Part shown: one piece after another, positions 21,690 through 32,081 of the stretch
Position numbering within the stretch: the stretch's first letter is position 1
How the letters are laid out: every line of letters begins with the position of its first letter
DNA from: Shinisaurus crocodilurus
Lineage: Eukaryota > Chordata > Lepidosauria > Squamata > Shinisauridae
Length of the DNA: 64,000 bases
Assembly: GCA_021292165.1 (NCBI GenBank)
Contig: JAHFWL010000404.1
Coordinates: 28,843-92,842, forward strand
Direction: 5' to 3'
Notes under the pieces: generated by a model
The model's database searches: none
Told to the model about the DNA's origin: nothing
Seen by the model: the letters and a program-made list of their open reading frames with translations, nothing else
Program-made: the position numbers and the translations under genes

Positions 21690-22085
21690 TCCCCCTGTTT
21701 TGCTTCCCTTATACAAATCTGTGTGGTGCAACCTCACTTGGAATATTGTGTACAGGTCTGGTCACCGCAAACTAAAAAAGGATATTGTAGAGTTGGGGAA
21801 AGTGCAGAGAAGGGCAACTGAAATGATCACGGGGCTGGAGCCGCTCCCCTACGAGGGAAGGTCACAACATCTGGGATTGTTTAGCTTAGAAAAAAGATGA
21901 GTAAGGGAAGACACGATAAGAGGTGTACAACATTATGGATGGTGTGGAGAAAGTGCACAGGGAGACATTTTTTTCCCTCCCTCTCTCATAATGATAGGAC
22001 CTGGGGTCATCTCATGAAGCTGATTGGTGGGAGATTCAGGACAGGTACAAGGAAGGACTTCTTCACACAGCGCAGAGTTATACTC
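21690..22085 (+). pseudogene. CR1 LINE, ORF2 C-terminal fragment (broken)
   Basis: Frame encodes KKDIVELGKVQRRATEMI, LPYEGRSQHLGLFSLEKR, the conserved end region of CR1 reverse transcriptase ORF2. After a stop the remnant continues to 'ggacttcttcacacagcgca'. 5'- and 3'-truncated. Confidence 0.9.
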
Positions 22086-22099
22086 CAAACAGGTTCACA

Positions 22100-22415
22100 C
22101 TGACAAGGCCTCCTGGAGTTGCTCCTCCATCTTCACCATGGCAACCTGCTTGCTCACCTGTCGCTTCGCTCTGGCCCAAGACAACGGTGGTGGTGAGGAG
22201 CATACAGCAGAAGATGGCACGGCCTACTTGCTCACTCCCTCTTTGCCTGCTTAAGCAAGCAATTGCTAGCAGTGATGAGGAAGAGGAGGAGGAGGAGGAG
22301 GAGGAGGAGGAGGAGCAGCTGGTGACAAGAGCACCGAGAAGGCAGACGTACTGGAGGGGGTCTTGCCCAAGGGCCCTCCAAAACCTGGAGCCACCACTGC
22401 ACTTTGGCACTACAG
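22100..22415. other. Unassigned, with (GGA)n at 22278-22314
   Basis: A glutamate/serine-coding trinucleotide run; no gene recognised. Confidence 0.4.
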
Positions 22416-22536
22416 CAGTGTTCTCCAACCTTGGGTCCCCAGATGTTTTTGGCCTACAACTCCCAGCATAGCTGGCTGGGGCATGCTGAGAGTTGTAGGC
22501 CAAAAACATCTGGGGACCCAAGGTTGGAGAACACTG
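22416..22536. mobile_element. Hairpin hAT MITE, perfect 8-bp TSD
   Basis: CAGTGTTCTCCAACC palindrome flanked by CACTACAG at 22408-22415 and 22537-22544. Arm contains CTACAACTCCCAGCAT. Confidence 0.95.
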
Positions 22537-22544
22537 CACTACAG

Positions 22545-23700
22545 TACAGTTACTTTCCACTTAACAGCTAACTGGACTTAAGATGGTTAGTTTGTTAGAC
22601 TTGTGCGCCATCAGTCTCAGTTCTCTGCTGGGGGGGGAAAGGTGTGGCCTCTACTGCCTCATCTAGACACCCTCCACTCCAGTCAGGCCCCTCCCCCCCA
22701 TTCTGGGGTGAAAAAGGCCAAGTTTGGGGATAGGATTGTGCCACGGGCACCTGTCCAGATCATGCCGCTGCACGCCCCGTCCCTTTCCTGCCCTTGAGCG
22801 CAAAATGAGAGATGCCTCTGATTCTTCAAAACGGCATCTGTCAGCCAGCCTCAGCCTTGGGAAAGGAGTTTTGCAGCAGTGTGTTTACGACGGTGTCCAA
22901 ACTCACGCTGCCTCAGAAGGACCATACGCAGCTCATCAGCAAACCAAATTTAAAAAAAGAGAAAACAAGCGAGCCACAGACAGATACTCTGCACGCCGGC
23001 GTGCAGTTGATGATGCCCTTGACTGATCTAACCTTAACAAATTGCTACACAGGCGGAATCTGCACAAAATAACAGCAGCAGTCAGAAAAGGCACCCAGCT
23101 CCGCTGAACAACAAAACAGAGCCCACAACCCCTCTCCCTTCCTCACCAAAGTATAGTTGCGGCAGCAGGACTCTTGTCCAAGCAGGAAGGAGCTGCTTCT
23201 TATGCAGAAAACAAATAAACAGACAAAAAAAAAAAAATATCAGCGGCAACCTAGGCCAAGTGACTGGGATCCATCCAGTCCAGGCAGGTGCCAGCCTGGT
23301 AGCTCACTTGCCAGTGCAAAGGCCTCTGTTGCCCTCCTGAGTCCCTAATTGGTCTGTGGTATCCAAAAGAATCCATTAACCAGCCCTGTCAATCTTTGCT
23401 CCCCTCTTCCACGGAGCTCCTCTTCTTCCTCCACTGTTTCTTCATGGGTGAGATTACCAGCATGATCCATGAAGAGCCCTCCCTCCCCTTGTACCCTTAA
23501 GGGGAAAAGAAATCTATGCCTGTGAGCCTTTTTAGGGAGGGATGTACCTGCTGAGTTCCATCTTGGCTGACTAAGGAGGAGGCTGGCAGAGCCTGCTACC
23601 CCCTGGCCTGGTGGATCAAGAAAGGAGGCAAGCAGGAAGTGGATGAGAGGGCAGCCTGAGCCTGGTGGATCAGTGCCCCATTCACCCTAATGGGCCAGCC
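22545..23700. other. Unassigned sequence
   Basis: Over 1 kb without a recognised repeat, exon or RNA. Poly-A run at 23225-23237. Confidence 0.4.
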
Positions 23701-23704
23701 TCCC

Positions 23705-26574
23705 TTGGCCAATAACTTTATTATTTATTTATTATTTTTTTATTATTAATATTTATTTATCGCCCATCTGGCCGGCAACCGGCCACCCTGGGCGATGTAC
23801 ACACAATAAAATACATAAATACAATAAAATACATTAAAACAATATAAAAATTTTAAAATCTTAGCCCACCCCATATTCCCGCCTGAACAACCAGGTTTTT
23901 AATGAGCGACGGAAGCTCATCAGAGAGGGGGCATGGCGGAGGTCACTCGGGAGAGAGTTCCACAGTACGGGGGCCGCCACAGAAAAGGCCCTCTTCCTCG
24001 TCCCCACCAGTCTAGCTGCTCTGGCTGAAGGGACAAGGAGAAGGCCATCCGTGGCAGATCTTGTTGAGCGGCCCACTTGGTGTTGCTGGAGACGCTCCTT
24101 GAGATAAACTGGACCAGAGCCGTATAGGGTTTTAAAGGTCAAAACCAACACCTTGAATTCGGCTCGGCAAGCAACTGGTAACCAGTGCAAATCCTTCAGC
24201 ACTGGCGTGATGTGATCCCGGCGGCGGCTGCCTTTAACCAGGCGAGCCGCCGCGTTCTGTACCAGCTGCAGCTTCCGAACCGTCTTCAAGGGTAACCCCA
24301 CGTAGAGCGCATTACAGTAGTCTAGGCGAGAGGAGACCAAGGCATGAACCACTGATGGGAGCAGGTGATTAGGAAGGTAGGGGCGCAGCTGCCGTATCAG
24401 ATGGAGTTGATACAGCGCCGCCCGGCTCACAGCTGCCACCTGAGCCTCCATGGACAGCTGGGAGTCTAGAATGACCCCCAAGCTGCAGACCTGGTCCTTC
24501 AGGGGTAGATGTACCCCATTCAGCACCAGGTCAACATCCCCTAACCTTCCCTTGTCCCCCACCAGAAGTACCTCAGTCTTGTCGGGGTTCAGCTTCAGCA
24601 TGTTCCTTCCCATCCATCCAGCCACTACCTCCAGGCACTTGGACAGGGTCTCAACGTCCAACCTCGGTGAGGACTTGAAACAGAGGTAGAGCTGCGTGTC
24701 ATCCGCATACTGATGACACCGCACCCCAAACCTCCTGATGATAGCTCCCAGCGGCTTGAGGTAGATGTTGAATAACATCGGGGAGAGGATGGAACCCTGC
24801 GGCACTCCACAAGTGAGCAGCCGAGGGTCCGAAGCCTCCTCCCCGAGAACTACCCTCTGGTACCTTCCAGAGAGGAAGGACCGGAACCACTGCAATACAG
24901 TGCCTCCCAAGCCCAACCCCTCCAGGCGGTCCAGGAGGATACCGTGGTCAACGGTATCAAAAGCCGCTGAGAGATCGAGGAGGACTAGAAAGGAGCATTC
25001 GCCCCTATCCAAAGCCCTCCTCATATCATCCACCAAGGCGACCAAGGCCGTCTCCGTCCCATGTCCAGACCTGAAGCCCGACTGGCACGGATCTAAATAA
25101 TCGGCTTCATCCAAGTGTGCCTTCAACTGAGCACCCACCACCCGCTCGATCACCTTGCCCAGAAATGGTAAATTGGAGACTGGGCGAAAGTTGTTTAAAT
25201 CCTGGGGATCCAAGGAGGGCTTCTTTAGAAGCGGTCTTATTACTGCCTCCTTGAGGGCTGATGGCATCACTGCCTCCTCGAGGGAGGCATTCATCACCGC
25301 CTTGATCCCCTCACCCAATCTCTCCCTGCAGCTCATTATGAGGCAGGACGGGCAAGGATCAAGCAAGCAGGTGGTCGGCCTCACAGATGAAAGCACCTTG
25401 TCCACTTCATCAGAAGGAAGAAGCCGAAACCGATCCCACAAAACCGGTCTGCCATTGGCCTCCTCCCGCTCACTCCCTGTATCCACGACGCATGATATCC
25501 CACTCCTAATCCGATCGATTTTATCTGCTAAGTGCTTCGCTGAAGCCTCACAGGAGGCTCTAGACTGTTCCAATGGGTCCGGAGCGACTGGACCGACCAG
25601 ACTCCGGACCACTTGGAACAGCCTCCTGGGGCAGCACTCTGCAGATGCAATGGAGGCAGCATAGAAATTCTTTTTTGCTGCCTTCACCGCCACCCGGTAG
25701 GCTGAAGATGCAGCTCTAACCAGTGTTCGATTGTCTTCGGAGCGGGAATTTCGCCATCGGCGCTCTAGCCTTTTCACCTCTTGTTTCAGAGCACGCAGCG
25801 ATGGAGTGAACCATGGCGCCGCGCGCGCTCTGTTTAGGCGAAGAGGGCGCTTCGGAGCAACTCGGTCTAATGCCCTGGTGATTGCAGCATTCCAGTCGTC
25901 CACCAGGGTCTCGACCGAGCTACCGTTTGTGTGCTCCAATTCCCCAAGCGCGTACAGGAATCCATCCGGATCCATAAGACGCCTGGGGCGGACCATCCTA
26001 ATAGGTCCCTCACCCCTGCAGAGGGGTTGTGGCATCGAGAAATCCAACCCCACCAGATAGTGATCTGACCATGACAAGGGGATGGCGGATATACCGATTT
26101 CCAGATCATTTCCCCCCTCTCCAGAAACAAAAACCAAGTCCAGTGCATGACCGGCTACATGGGTAGGTCCAGTTAATACAGGGTGCAGCTCCCAGGAAGC
26201 CATGGTCTCCATGAAGTCCTGAGGTGCCCCCGTGAGGACAGCCCCCGAATGCACATTGAAGTCCCCCAGCACCAATAGCCTGGGGGACAACACACGCACA
26301 TCAGAGACCACCTCCAGCACCTCGGCCAGGGAGTCTGTCATGCAGCGGGGTGGACGGTACACGAGCAGAATCCCCAGACTGCCCTTGGGACCCAACCTCC
26401 AGTACATGCACTCAATAAACTTGGTCTCCCGGAGAGGGAGTCTGGTAAGGACCAAGGACTCCCGATAGATAACAGCCACTCCCCCTCCCCGTCCCCCAAC
26501 CCTTGGCTGCTGGGCATACGAGAAACCAGCCGGACACAAGGCCGCCAGAGTTGGAGCAGTGGCCTCGTCCAGCC
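23705..26574 (-). mobile_element. L2-clade LINE, 5'-truncated, long open ORF2
   Basis: From its AT-rich 3' tail (reads ATTTATTTATCGCCCATCTG in reverse) to a truncation inside the endonuclease start. The upper boundary abuts another L2 3' fragment in opposite orientation. A short reverse relative lies at 50205-50290 and a longer one at 35580-36138. Confidence 0.93.
23861..26539 (-). CDS. L2 ORF2: endonuclease-reverse transcriptase, N-terminally truncated
   Basis: Open for 892 codons without a stop. The endonuclease part has GDFNVHSG (about residues 92-99), THVAGHALDLV (126-136) and SDHYLV (158-163). The reverse transcriptase part has FRPVSNLPFLGKVIERVV (451-468), QSGFRSGHGTETALV (486-500), DLSAAFDTVDH (522-532), GVPQGSILSP (578-587) and the catalytic YADD (611-614). 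The protein would nick target DNA and reverse-transcribe its own RNA. The frame continues upstream of the TTG used here to the junction at 26574 (WLDEATAPTLAAL), so no true start remains. An undamaged frame suggests a fairly young insertion. L2 rather than CR1 is judged from the RT motifs. Confidence 0.92.
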   Translation of the reverse strand: MCPAGFSYAQQPRVGGRGGGVAVIYRESLVLTRLPLRETKFIECMYWRLGPKGSLGILLVYRPPRCMTDSLAEVLEVVSDVRVLSPRLLVLGDFNVHSGAVLTGAPQDFMETMASWELHPVLTGPTHVAGHALDLVFVSGEGGNDLEIGISAIPLSWSDHYLVGLDFSMPQPLCRGEGPIRMVRPRRLMDPDGFLYALGELEHTNGSSVETLVDDWNAAITRALDRVAPKRPLRLNRARAAPWFTPSLRALKQEVKRLERRWRNSRSEDNRTLVRAASSAYRVAVKAAKKNFYAASIASAECCPRRLFQVVRSLVGPVAPDPLEQSRASCEASAKHLADKIDRIRSGISCVVDTGSEREEANGRPVLWDRFRLLPSDEVDKVLSSVRPTTCLLDPCPSCLIMSCRERLGEGIKAVMNASLEEAVMPSALKEAVIRPLLKKPSLDPQDLNNFRPVSNLPFLGKVIERVVGAQLKAHLDEADYLDPCQSGFRSGHGTETALVALVDDMRRALDRGECSFLVLLDLSAAFDTVDHGILLDRLEGLGLGGTVLQWFRSFLSGRYQRVVLGEEASDPRLLTCGVPQGSILSPMLFNIYLKPLGAIIRRFGVRCHQYADDTQLYLCFKSSPRLDVETLSKCLEVVAGWMGRNMLKLNPDKTEVLLVGDKGRLGDVDLVLNGVHLPLKDQVCSLGVILDSQLSMEAQVAAVSRAALYQLHLIRQLRPYLPNHLLPSVVHALVSSRLDYCNALYVGLPLKTVRKLQLVQNAAARLVKGSRRRDHITPVLKDLHWLPVACRAEFKVLVLTFKTLYGSGPVYLKERLQQHQVGRSTRSATDGLLLVPSARAARLVGTRKRAFSVAAPVLWNSLPSDLRHAPSLMSFRRSLKTWLFRREYGVG

Positions 26575-26865
26575 TTCTCCTTGTCCCTTCAGCCAGAGCA
26601 GCTAGACTGGTGGGGACGAGGAAGAGGGCCTTTTCTGTGGCGGCCCCCGTACTGTGGAACTCTCTCCTGCGTGACCTCCGCCATGCCCCCTCTCTGCTGA
26701 GCTTCCGCTGCTCACTAAAAACTTGTCTGTTCAGGCGGGAATATGGGGTGGGCTAAGATTTTAAAATTTTATACTGTTTTAAATGTATCTTATCCTGTTT
26801 TTATCTTATGTACATCGCCCAGGGCGGCTGGTTTGCCGGCCAGATAGGTGATAAATAAATGTTGT

Positions 26866-26911
<46 letters not shown>

Positions 26912-26912
26912 A
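26575..26912 (+). mobile_element. L2 3' fragment, head-to-head with the previous copy
   Basis: Encodes the last 66 residues of the same L2 ORF2 (LLLVPSARAARLVGTRKRAF to FRREYGVG), then the 3' UTR and a (GATGAT)n run at 26862-26912. Confidence 0.92.
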
Positions 26913-27051
26913 ATAATAATATTTTATTCACAGGTAAGTGGATATAGGAGTGCTTTAGAGTGGAAAATTCCTTGCATTCATGTTCCAGACAGACCCTATG
27001 AGGTACACCACTTTAACAAGTAAAAATGTGGCAATTCACTACCTGGGGAGC

Positions 27052-27084
<33 letters not shown>

Positions 27085-27265
27085 GGAGGTACTATAACTT
27101 TAAGATATAGTGCTTTGATAATGCTGGCACTGGATTAGCATCAAATTATTATTAGCATAATAACAGTGTTGCTGTTTTTTTTAAAAAAAATCTTTGTAAG
27201 CTGCTCTGGGAGTCTTGGCTGAAGAGTAGGAGAAACATGTTTTGAATGAACGAACGAACGGACAG
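26913..27265. repeat. (GT)n at 27053-27082 and an L2-like tail at 27180
   Basis: 15 GT units, then 'ctttgtaagctgctctggg', the same tail type as at 341. Otherwise unassigned. Confidence 0.6.
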
Positions 27266-28164
27266 ATGAGCCAATAATGTATTTAGTTGCCTTTTCCTTT
27301 AAACTAAGTGACAAAGCATAAGTAAATGAGGCTGCCCTGTAGTATGAGTTGAAATGGCAGTGAAATTTCACCTAAAGCAATATTTGAAACAAAACACTGG
27401 AGGATTTTCCAGAAAAGCTAAATGGGTTTCAATAGGAGTTTCCTATCATTCTGTGTGTCTTCTGCACACCCCCCCCAAGGGTGCCAGTAGATTTTGCCTA
27501 AAGCAAAATTGGAGGCAAATTTGAATATTCTTTCCCCACTGTTTAAACATGTGAGGAATTTGGATGAGACTGTAGGTGTTCCGATAAGAATAACTATATG
27601 CATGCATGCACGCCTGTATGTATGTATTTGTTCATTTATTCATTTATTTGCCCTTCCTGAAGAATGAGAACCCAGTGAACATGCCTCACTAGCCATATCA
27701 CATTCGTAGTTCCAACAAATCCTACTGAGCCTCTCGGGAAATTCCAAAATGCGGTTGTTTGAAATACTAAGGATGTAGGACCAAGGACAGCTCCCTGGGA
27801 TTACTCATAGGCCATTCACAGAGAATTGTTTCTGTGGAATGATGGGAGAAATTTCCCTCGGATAGCCCTGTTCCTGCTTCAGCCATTTGATATCCGCACA
27901 AAGAAAATGAAGAAGGGGGGGTGGGGTGGGATTTGCTCAGGATGGTTAACTTTGTCAAGGGGAGGAAGAACCTCTTTACTACTCCTTCGTAAAGAAGCAC
28001 CGCCAGGTGTTAACACTGGTACTATTGTTTGCCACTTTGGGGGCCTTGCCAGAGAAAGGGGGGAAGGAGGGAGTGGGGGACAGAGAGGACTAGAATGTTG
28101 AAGAGCAGAGTTATATGGTTCAGAGCAAAAATCATATTTACAAAAAAATAATAATTTATTTTTT
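27266..28164. other. Unassigned sequence
   Basis: About 900 bp with no recognised repeat or exon. Confidence 0.4.
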
Positions 28165-28695
28165 ATAGGGTTGTGCACTTACTGGGCTGCTCGCCTCGCG
28201 GGGCGCTCGCCTCGCACCCCTGCCACACAATGCGCTTCGCGCCCGCACGAGTGCCAGCTGAGGCGCTCGGCGAGGCACTCGGCAGACTTCTGGGTCCCCG
28301 GTGCTATACTTCTGGGTCCCCGGCGCTATACTTCCGGGTCCCCGGCGCCGCGTTATTTACATGAAAAACAGGGGAAACTTCCTTAAAACGGCCGCATTTT
28401 GCATAAGCGGCACTTTGTTTTTCATGTAAACATGATGAAAAACAAAGCACCGCTTATGCAAACCGCAGCCGTTTTAAGGTGATTTCCCCCGTTTTTCATG
28501 TAAATAACACGGCGCCGGGGACCTGGAAGTGAAGCGCAGGGGACCTGGAAGTTCCTTTCCCCGGCTCCTCTCGTGAGGACATGTGCCGAGACGGGGAAAG
28601 GTAAGTCGCGCAGAGCTGGGGTGTGTGTGTGTCAGATGGGTCGAGTTCGCCCCACTTCCACCCCCCCCAATCGAGCTCCGCACACATCCCTATTA
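28165..28695. mobile_element. G-family palindromic element
   Basis: TAGGGTTGTGCAC at the left and CACACATCCCTA at the right. Long inverted core: TTTACATGAAAAACAGGGG and CACTTTGTTTTTCATGTAAA pair with their inverse around 28420-28505. GGGTCCCCGGCGC repeats on the left and GGCGCCGGGGACC on the right. Confidence 0.8.
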
Positions 28696-28904
28696 AAAGA
28701 ACCTTTTTTTTTTTTTTTAATGGCAGGGTGTTACTCAGGAGGAATAGGTCACCTTGCACTATATATTTGTTTATAAGGAGCTACATCGAAGAGTGCTAAC
28801 CCTTTAACGCGCTTAAGGAAAACTTTCCAAACAGTGGCTCAACTGTTTGGGGAAGGGTGTGTGTGGGGTGGGTGGGAGCTGGACGGCCATCTGTCAGGGA
28901 TGCT

Positions 28905-28952
28905 TTGACCTGGATTCCTACATTGAGCAGGGGGTTGGACTCGATGGCCTTG

Positions 28953-28991
<39 letters not shown>

Positions 28992-29405
28992 GGCGATCAC
29001 TCGTGACCGAGTAAGATTGTCTTCCAGGATAAAAGGAGGAAATTCTAAAGAAGATTGTGTAGACTCTAGCGATGGGTCCGTAAGTGACTGTGGAGGCCAA
29101 TTCTAGATCCACACAGCTTCCCACAGTGAGGACACAGGTTACCAGATAGAAGATGGTCCTGTAAAGGATTCATTTGACGTGCTTTTCGCTTAGCACGTTT
29201 CTCCCTTTCACCTTGCACTCGGGCTTCTTCAAAGTCCATGGAACCTTTGTGAAAGGCCAACCTCCATTTAGATCGTTCATGGGCCAGAGCTTCCCAGTTT
29301 TCGATGTTTATATTGCATTTTTTTAGATTAGCCTTATGAACATCTTTAAACCTCTTATATTGACCACCGATATTCCGCTTTCCATCTTACTTTTCTATGA
29401 TTCTA
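28905..29405 (+). mobile_element. CR1 3' end split by an RTE-like insertion
   Basis: 'gttggactcgatggccttg' stops at 28952 and resumes with CTTACTTTTCTATGATTCTA at 29389. Compared with the CR1 tails at 10380 and 61506, about 19 bp (TAGGCCCCTTCCAACTCTA-like) are missing at the junction. Confidence 0.85.
28953..29388 (-). mobile_element. RTE-like LINE, 3' end
   Basis: Starts with a (TCA)n run (the TGA tail in reverse), then the UTR and coding end, including CPHCGKLCGSRIGLHSHLRTH. Nearly the same as the 3' part of 662-1745. Coding up to about residue IGGQYKRFKDV region then truncated. Confidence 0.9.
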
Positions 29406-29767
29406 TGATGGTGGTGGTGTTAGTGGGGAAAGAATCTGGTACTTGCCTCCAGCAGTGACATCACTGGCCCCATCCAGTAGGTGCTTGTGATACTTATACC
29501 AGGACATACACACCGGCAGGGCTGCACTGGGCATGTGGGCAGCCGTGCCTGATTCCAGATCCAAAGAGTGGTTCTTCCAACTCAGCTTCTCCAGTGTTGG
29601 CAACCTGAAGTGGAAGCTGCTGTAGCCGGAGACGGAAGCCTAAAGTGCCACATGAGCAGAAAGTCCTACTTCATTGACCAGGCAAAAGCAGGCAGGCAGC
29701 ATCATTATACTAGGCCTGGTCAATCAGGGAGCTTCCTACTGCCTGTAATCATAGAAGCTGTTTAATA
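29406..29767. other. Unassigned sequence
   Basis: No feature recognised. Confidence 0.35.
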
Positions 29768-30322
29768 GAGATGTGTGAGAATTTCATTTCTCACATTGTG
29801 TGAATGTGTCTTGTTGGCCATTCCAAATGAGAATGTGAGCGGGGTGGCACCTTTTTTTCTTTTCTTTTTAAAGAAATGTTGCCAAATTCCCAGTTGCAGT
29901 TGGAAAAATGTGTATTTTATTTTTAAATGTACGCTTTGAAATGTGCATTTAAAAAAAAGAAAGAAAACAAAACATTTTCATGCTCTAGTCCAGTGTTCTC
30001 CAACCTTGGGTCCCCAGATGTTTTTGGCCTACAACTCCCAGCTACGCTGGCTGGGGCATGCTGGGAGTTGTAGGCCAAAAACATCTGGGGACCCAAGGTT
30101 GGAGAACACTGCTCTAGTCAATGGGGGGGGGGAGAGAAGTGTGCACTGTTGAAAAATATGCAGAGAAATGCACAATTGTTATGTTCAAAACGTGCACTTT
30201 CCCCATCCAAACGAGCCGAAGAACGGGTCGAAGGTGAAAATGGGAGCGAGGTGACATGAGCTTCGAAGTGATTTTTGGAGAATTTAGGTGAGCTTGGAAA
30301 TGGCCATCTCTCCCATCCCTAG
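29768..30322 (+). mobile_element. B-family element with a hairpin MITE inside
   Basis: TAGAGATGTGTGAGAATTTC at the left, TCTCCCATCCCTA at the right. The hairpin element at 29991-30111 sits inside it, so it is the older of the two. Confidence 0.75.
29991..30111. mobile_element. Hairpin hAT MITE, perfect 8-bp TSD
   Basis: CAGTGTTCTCCAACC palindrome flanked by CTCTAGTC at 29983-29990 and 30112-30119. Confidence 0.95.
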
Positions 30323-30660
30323 GCCCAGCTGCAGTTGTGCATGTCTATTCTCTTTGGTGTCCAAAGACAGCTCTGAGAGAGTTCTGAGGGCACACCATCC
30401 TACGTCGTTCACCATGGGACAAAACATGCATTACTTCCCCCCACCCCACCCCCTTTTTTTAACTTTGGAGAAATTGCAGGGCCTCAATCTGGATCAAACC
30501 CCTGGCAGAGAGGGTATGTTGGATTTGTGGTGCTCGGAGATTTTACAATCCAATCTGTGTGCTATCCACTGCCTGGACTTCCACACACAGATCTTAGCAG
30601 AGCTCACCTCCCCTCGCAGCGCGCAGCGTGCAGAACCAGCCTTATCAGCCCAGCTTCCCT
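30323..30660. other. Unassigned sequence
   Basis: No feature recognised. Confidence 0.35.
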
Positions 30661-31809
30661 TGTTATGACACTTGCTTCCAGCTTCCCCATTGCAGATTAA
30701 TCCATGGAGTCAGGAAACACTCTGGAACACCACAGGTTCGAATACTACCTGTTTATTTACTTATCAAGTAAAGTTCTACAGAGTATACATTTCCTAGTTA
30801 CAGTCCATGTGCAGAGTATAAATGCATAGCAAGCATTAAGTCCAGTGGAGTAAGTTGAGCTTCACTCCACCTCAGCAAAGGCGTTACATTGTTGCAGAAA
30901 CAAAGGAAAAGAACAAGAAAGAGAAGAAGAAAACCTTCCCCTTAAAATGGCTTCTGCCTGAACAAGTTAGTACGTCATCAGAACATACAAACCATTTTAC
31001 AACATGATGTATCGTTGGTACCTAACTCCTGTGAAATTGGCTAAGATGTATAATAATGTGTCAAATGTATGTTGGAAATGTCAAAATCATGAAGGAACAT
31101 TTTATCATGTTTGGTGGACATGTAAAAAAGTGAAAACATATTGGGTACAAATACACACATGGATACAAAAGATATTAAAAGTGAATATTAAACTGAAACC
31201 AGAAATGTTTTTATTGGGTATAATGGACTTACAACTTGAGAAAGACTATGGAACATTACTACAATATATGATGACGGCAGCAAGAATAATATATGCTCAA
31301 AAATGGAAAGAAGCATCAATACCAACTATAGAAGACTGGCTGTTGAAAATGCTGGACTTAGCAGAGATGGTAAAATTGACTTGTTTAATTAGAGAAAAAA
31401 ATGTAACTTCATTCAAGAAAGACTGGAAACCTCTGGTGGACTTCTTCGGGAGGAGGGAAAGTGACTTAATAACTTTGGGTTTTGATTTCTGAATATTGGC
31501 AAGGTGATAGAAATTAGAAATTCTTTCTGTGAAAATAGAGGAAACTTAGATTGGATAAGGATTGGTAATGTTTGTCAGACAATGAGGCGGAAGCCAAATG
31601 TTGTTTTGGAAAATTCAATAAATAAAATAATAATTAAAAAAAGAACATACAAACCATGTGACTAGCTCGTTCCTGTCCCACAGATCTGACTCTCATGCCT
31701 GAGAATAGATTCTGTGGTCCAGACATAATACACCTGTTTACAGAGCCACACTGTACCTTCCATGTGTAAACAATGTACTGAAGCTTGTAAAGTGATACAT
31801 ATCACAACA
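30661..31809 (-). mobile_element. Probable solo LTR (reverse), split by an L1 fragment
   Basis: In reverse it begins TGTTGTGATATG and ends CAAGTGTCATAACA, with AAGTAAATAAAC as a polyadenylation signal near the 3' side. No matching 5-bp duplication is seen at the outer edges, and no internal viral genes are present. Confidence 0.65.
30996..31641 (+). pseudogene. L1 LINE 3' fragment, 16-bp TSD
   Basis: Encodes the C-terminal part of L1 ORF2: a zinc-knuckle-like CWKCQNHEGTFYHVWWTC, followed by a helical tail ending at the stop near 31490, then a 3' UTR with an A-rich end. AGAACATACAAACCAT flanks it at 30980-30995 and 31642-31657. 5'-truncated, so inactive. Confidence 0.93.
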
Positions 31810-31814
31810 GGGTA

Positions 31815-31908
31815 AGGGGGCTCAAGCTACCCAATCCTTTTTAGCTGGAGATGACACCTTCTCCGTGCAGAGCAGGTGCTCTAACCACTGAGCTACGGTC
31901 CTTCCCCA
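31815..31908 (+). repeat. Old tRNA-SINE fragment
   Basis: 'gcaggtgctctaaccactga' and GAGCTACGG resemble a degenerate tRNA-like SINE end seen again near 37300. Confidence 0.5.
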
Positions 31909-32081
31909 ATGCCACTTCCATTGTCCATCCTTACCCCCAGACCATCTCCCCAAACGACCAATTGGCCACACACTATCACTTTGAATGAAAATGGACCCTG
32001 GCTCTTCAGGCCATCTGAGAACGGCAGATCAGACTAGCGTAGCATTCAGTCTCTGGCACCAGTACCGCTTCGATTAAACCA

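Noticed and set aside
23705..26912. Twin-priming inversion of a single L2
   Set aside because: Both halves contain the same 3' terminal coding region and UTR; twin priming would invert a different, upstream part.
28953..28991. CRISPR-like or satellite array
   Set aside because: It is a simple (TCA)n tail of the RTE-like LINE; no spacer-repeat structure occurs in the window.
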